From positions 1 through 36,055 of the forward strand of contig JADZEF010000347.1 of the NCBI GenBank assembly GCA_020850695.1: a DNA stretch of 36,055 nt. The letters are read 5' to 3'. The notes beneath the pieces are model-generated. The model was given only the letters and a program-made list of their open reading frames with translations. It had not been told where the DNA came from and searched no databases. Numbering within the stretch: the first letter of the stretch is position 1; each line of letters starts with the position of its first letter. Source of the DNA: Planctomycetaceae bacterium. Its GTDB lineage: Bacteria > Planctomycetota > Planctomycetia > Planctomycetales > Planctomycetaceae. Below, piece after piece: positions 34,545 through 36,055 of this stretch. The position numbers were made by a program, and so were the translations under genes.

Positions 34545-35387
34545 TCATGCGGCAGCACGCGTGTCCTCGGGCGGAGCGTGCAGGATCGGGCCGTTCGTCT
34601 CGGCGGCGTTGAGGTGCCGCGTCAGCTCCTCGATCGACCGTTCGGCCGCTTCGAGGAACGTGTCGGCAATCCGCAGCCGCCCGCTCGCACGGGCGTCAAG
34701 GTCGTGGGCTAGGAGTTCGGCGCGAGCGGCCAACTCTTCCAGTCCCATCACGAGGCGGTCGAGCCGTTCCTCGTTCGAGACCGTCTCCTCGCTGACGACC
34801 GTCGGAGTCGTCCCGCGTCCGAAGTCGCGGATCGGCACGATCGCTATCCGCTCGTCCTCGTCGTCCGAGTCTCGTGTGGCGAGTCCCCGTTCGATGGCGG
34901 CCCGCAACAGTGCCGTCGCACCGAGATTCTTGCGGGTCATGAGGTCGAGCGGCCGCGTTCCCGCCCGCAGGTTGCGGCCGGTGATGCGGATGCCGGTTTC
35001 GTCGTCGTCCCAGGCTCCCACCACCGAGGGCAACGGCGTCCGCAACTGCACCGTCATTTCAAGCAGGCCGATCTCGATGACGTCGCCGTCTTCGAGGCGG
35101 GCCCAGTCGGTTTCCTCTCCGTTGACGTACACCGGCGGGTCGGAGATGACGACGTCGAGCCATACGCCATCCCGGTCGCTGTGCACGATCGTGTGGAGGC
35201 TCGGGGCCTCCGGGTCTTCCAGGCGGACGTCGCACTCCGTATCGCCGCCGATGAGTAGTCGTGTTCCGGTGATCCGCTCGGATCCGGGGCCATCGCCCAG
35301 AATCAGCGAGACCGCCGGGGCCTCGTGGACAGTTTCCACGTTGGCCTGGGGACGCGCCGCATTCCTCCGATCCAGCCGTCGCATCAT
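34545..35387 (-). CDS. FHA-domain protein with C-terminal coiled coil
   Basis: 280 aa. An FHA-like fold at about 25-116: RLLIGGDTECDVRLEDPEAP, SLHTIVH, VYVNGEETDWARLEDGDVIEIG. Ser63, His65 and Asn89-Gly90 match the usual FHA positions, but the conserved GR Arg is Gly48. Residues about 200-265 are a probable coiled coil (EERLDRLVMGLEELAARAELL). Soluble, no membrane segment. Partner unknown; not adjacent to the T6SS genes, so a T6SS link is not claimed. ATG 35387 is followed by a second ATG. Confidence 0.82.
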   Translation of the reverse strand: MMRRLDRRNAARPQANVETVHEAPAVSLILGDGPGSERITGTRLLIGGDTECDVRLEDPEAPSLHTIVHSDRDGVWLDVVISDPPVYVNGEETDWARLEDGDVIEIGLLEMTVQLRTPLPSVVGAWDDDETGIRITGRNLRAGTRPLDLMTRKNLGATALLRAAIERGLATRDSDDEDERIAIVPIRDFGRGTTPTVVSEETVSNEERLDRLVMGLEELAARAELLAHDLDARASGRLRIADTFLEAAERSIEELTRHLNAAETNGPILHAPPEDTRAAA

Positions 35388-36055
35388 CGCATCGTCCTGT
35401 TGATTCGCGGGAGCGCGGACGGGACGGGGAGGAAGCGCCTCCTGTGCCTCGGTCCAGACCGCGCGAGACGGGAATTCGACCAGGCGTCTTCCTTCATGAC
35501 TCTAAGGCCGGCGGCGCCGATGATTCATCTCGCAAGCGTGCGGCCGGCGGAGGGGTCAAGGATTCCAGAGGGCACCGCATCGGCGATGCTCATCCTTCCC
35601 GTCCGCTCGGAGCTGGTTCCCGCATCTCGGCCCGGTTTTCCACCGGGAGTAAACGCCGTCAGCCTGACTGGCATCAATTGTCTTCGTCGCCTCGGGACGT
35701 CCCGCATGAAGGAAACGGTGTCTGCCCCGGGTCTCCCCGCCAGGCGGGGTGAGGCTTGGTCGTTGAATCGGGGTGCGGGCGAAAAAGCGACGCACGCCGC
35801 TCGCCCGCGACGCAACGGTGCGCGAGAGTTGGCAAGCGGCGGAAGAAGTTTGGGTTGTTCCGAGTGGGTGACTGACTGTGCGCGGTTCTGCCGGCTGCGG
35901 ACAGATTCTGAAATGCGTGAAGGCTTTTTTCACCACGGAGTCGAGAATGCGGCTTCGCCGCACTCTCAATGATGAAAATGGGGTTGAGGCGGTTATGGTG
36001 GGGCGTGGCTGGTTCGCCGGGACACAGGTCGACAGTGACTGGCGCTTCGTGCCCG
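35388..36055. other. Gene-free right end of window
   Basis: 668 bases without a supported gene. It holds a TTC-loop hairpin at about 35947-35961 (TGCGGC/GCCGCA) and, at about 35930, a CACCACGGAG sequence like the arms of the repeat at 8527-8619. Open frames here are Arg/Pro-rich and lack protein features. Confidence 0.45.

Noticed and set aside
35525..35815. 96-codon minus-strand frame at the right end
   Set aside because: Low-complexity Arg/Pro content, no ribosome site and no recognisable motif.

Overview
The window is high-GC bacterial DNA that most resembles a planctomycete (phylum Planctomycetota). The clearest lineage clues are a DUF1559 protein, a Tat-exported Gfo/Idh/MocA oxidoreductase, zinc-ribbon plus RDD membrane proteins, and very large single-pass proteins with caspase-like and von Willebrand A (vWA) domains. 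I cannot name a genus from sequence alone.

Left half (about 1-12.9 kb, all + strand) is a type VI secretion system (T6SS) locus. In order it holds the 3' end of an IcmF/TssM N-domain-like gene, tssA, tssB, tssC, hcp (tssD), tssE, tssF, tssG, vgrG (tssI), an FHA-domain protein and a PAAR tip protein. Thus the sheath, tube, most of the baseplate and the spike are present. tssE-tssF-tssG overlap and look translationally coupled. Hairpins behind tssC and hcp, and repeat-filled gaps of several hundred bases, cut the locus into separately expressed pieces. tssK, tssL, tssJ and clpV are not seen and may lie left of the window or elsewhere.

Middle (12.9-24.3 kb) carries two giant genes facing each other. 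One (+, about 1657 aa) follows the PAAR gene; the other (-, 1636 aa) converges on it. Both encode a short cytoplasmic N-terminus, one transmembrane helix, a degenerate caspase-like domain, a long helical region and a beta-rich C-terminal part. The second also has a vWA domain with a complete metal-binding motif. A Cys-rich HEAT-like lipoprotein gene sits between them. Because the TssM-like protein ends straight after its last membrane helix, with no periplasmic domain, these envelope proteins are candidates for a lineage-specific envelope part of this T6SS. That is inference.

Right part (24.3-35.4 kb) is mostly general cell functions: a minus-strand operon (small membrane protein, zinc-ribbon/RDD membrane protein, C45-family acyltransferase/peptidase), a + strand Ca2+/H+ exchanger converging on a rhodanese gene, a large DUF1559 fusion protein, a Gfo/Idh/MocA oxidoreductase and a second FHA protein. 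The last 0.67 kb shows no gene.

Intergenic DNA is rich in long inverted repeats of several unrelated families. The 10.9-11.5 kb gap holds three arm pairs nested inside one another. Related repeat units recur between distant gaps, which points to dispersed mobile or REP/BIME-like elements.
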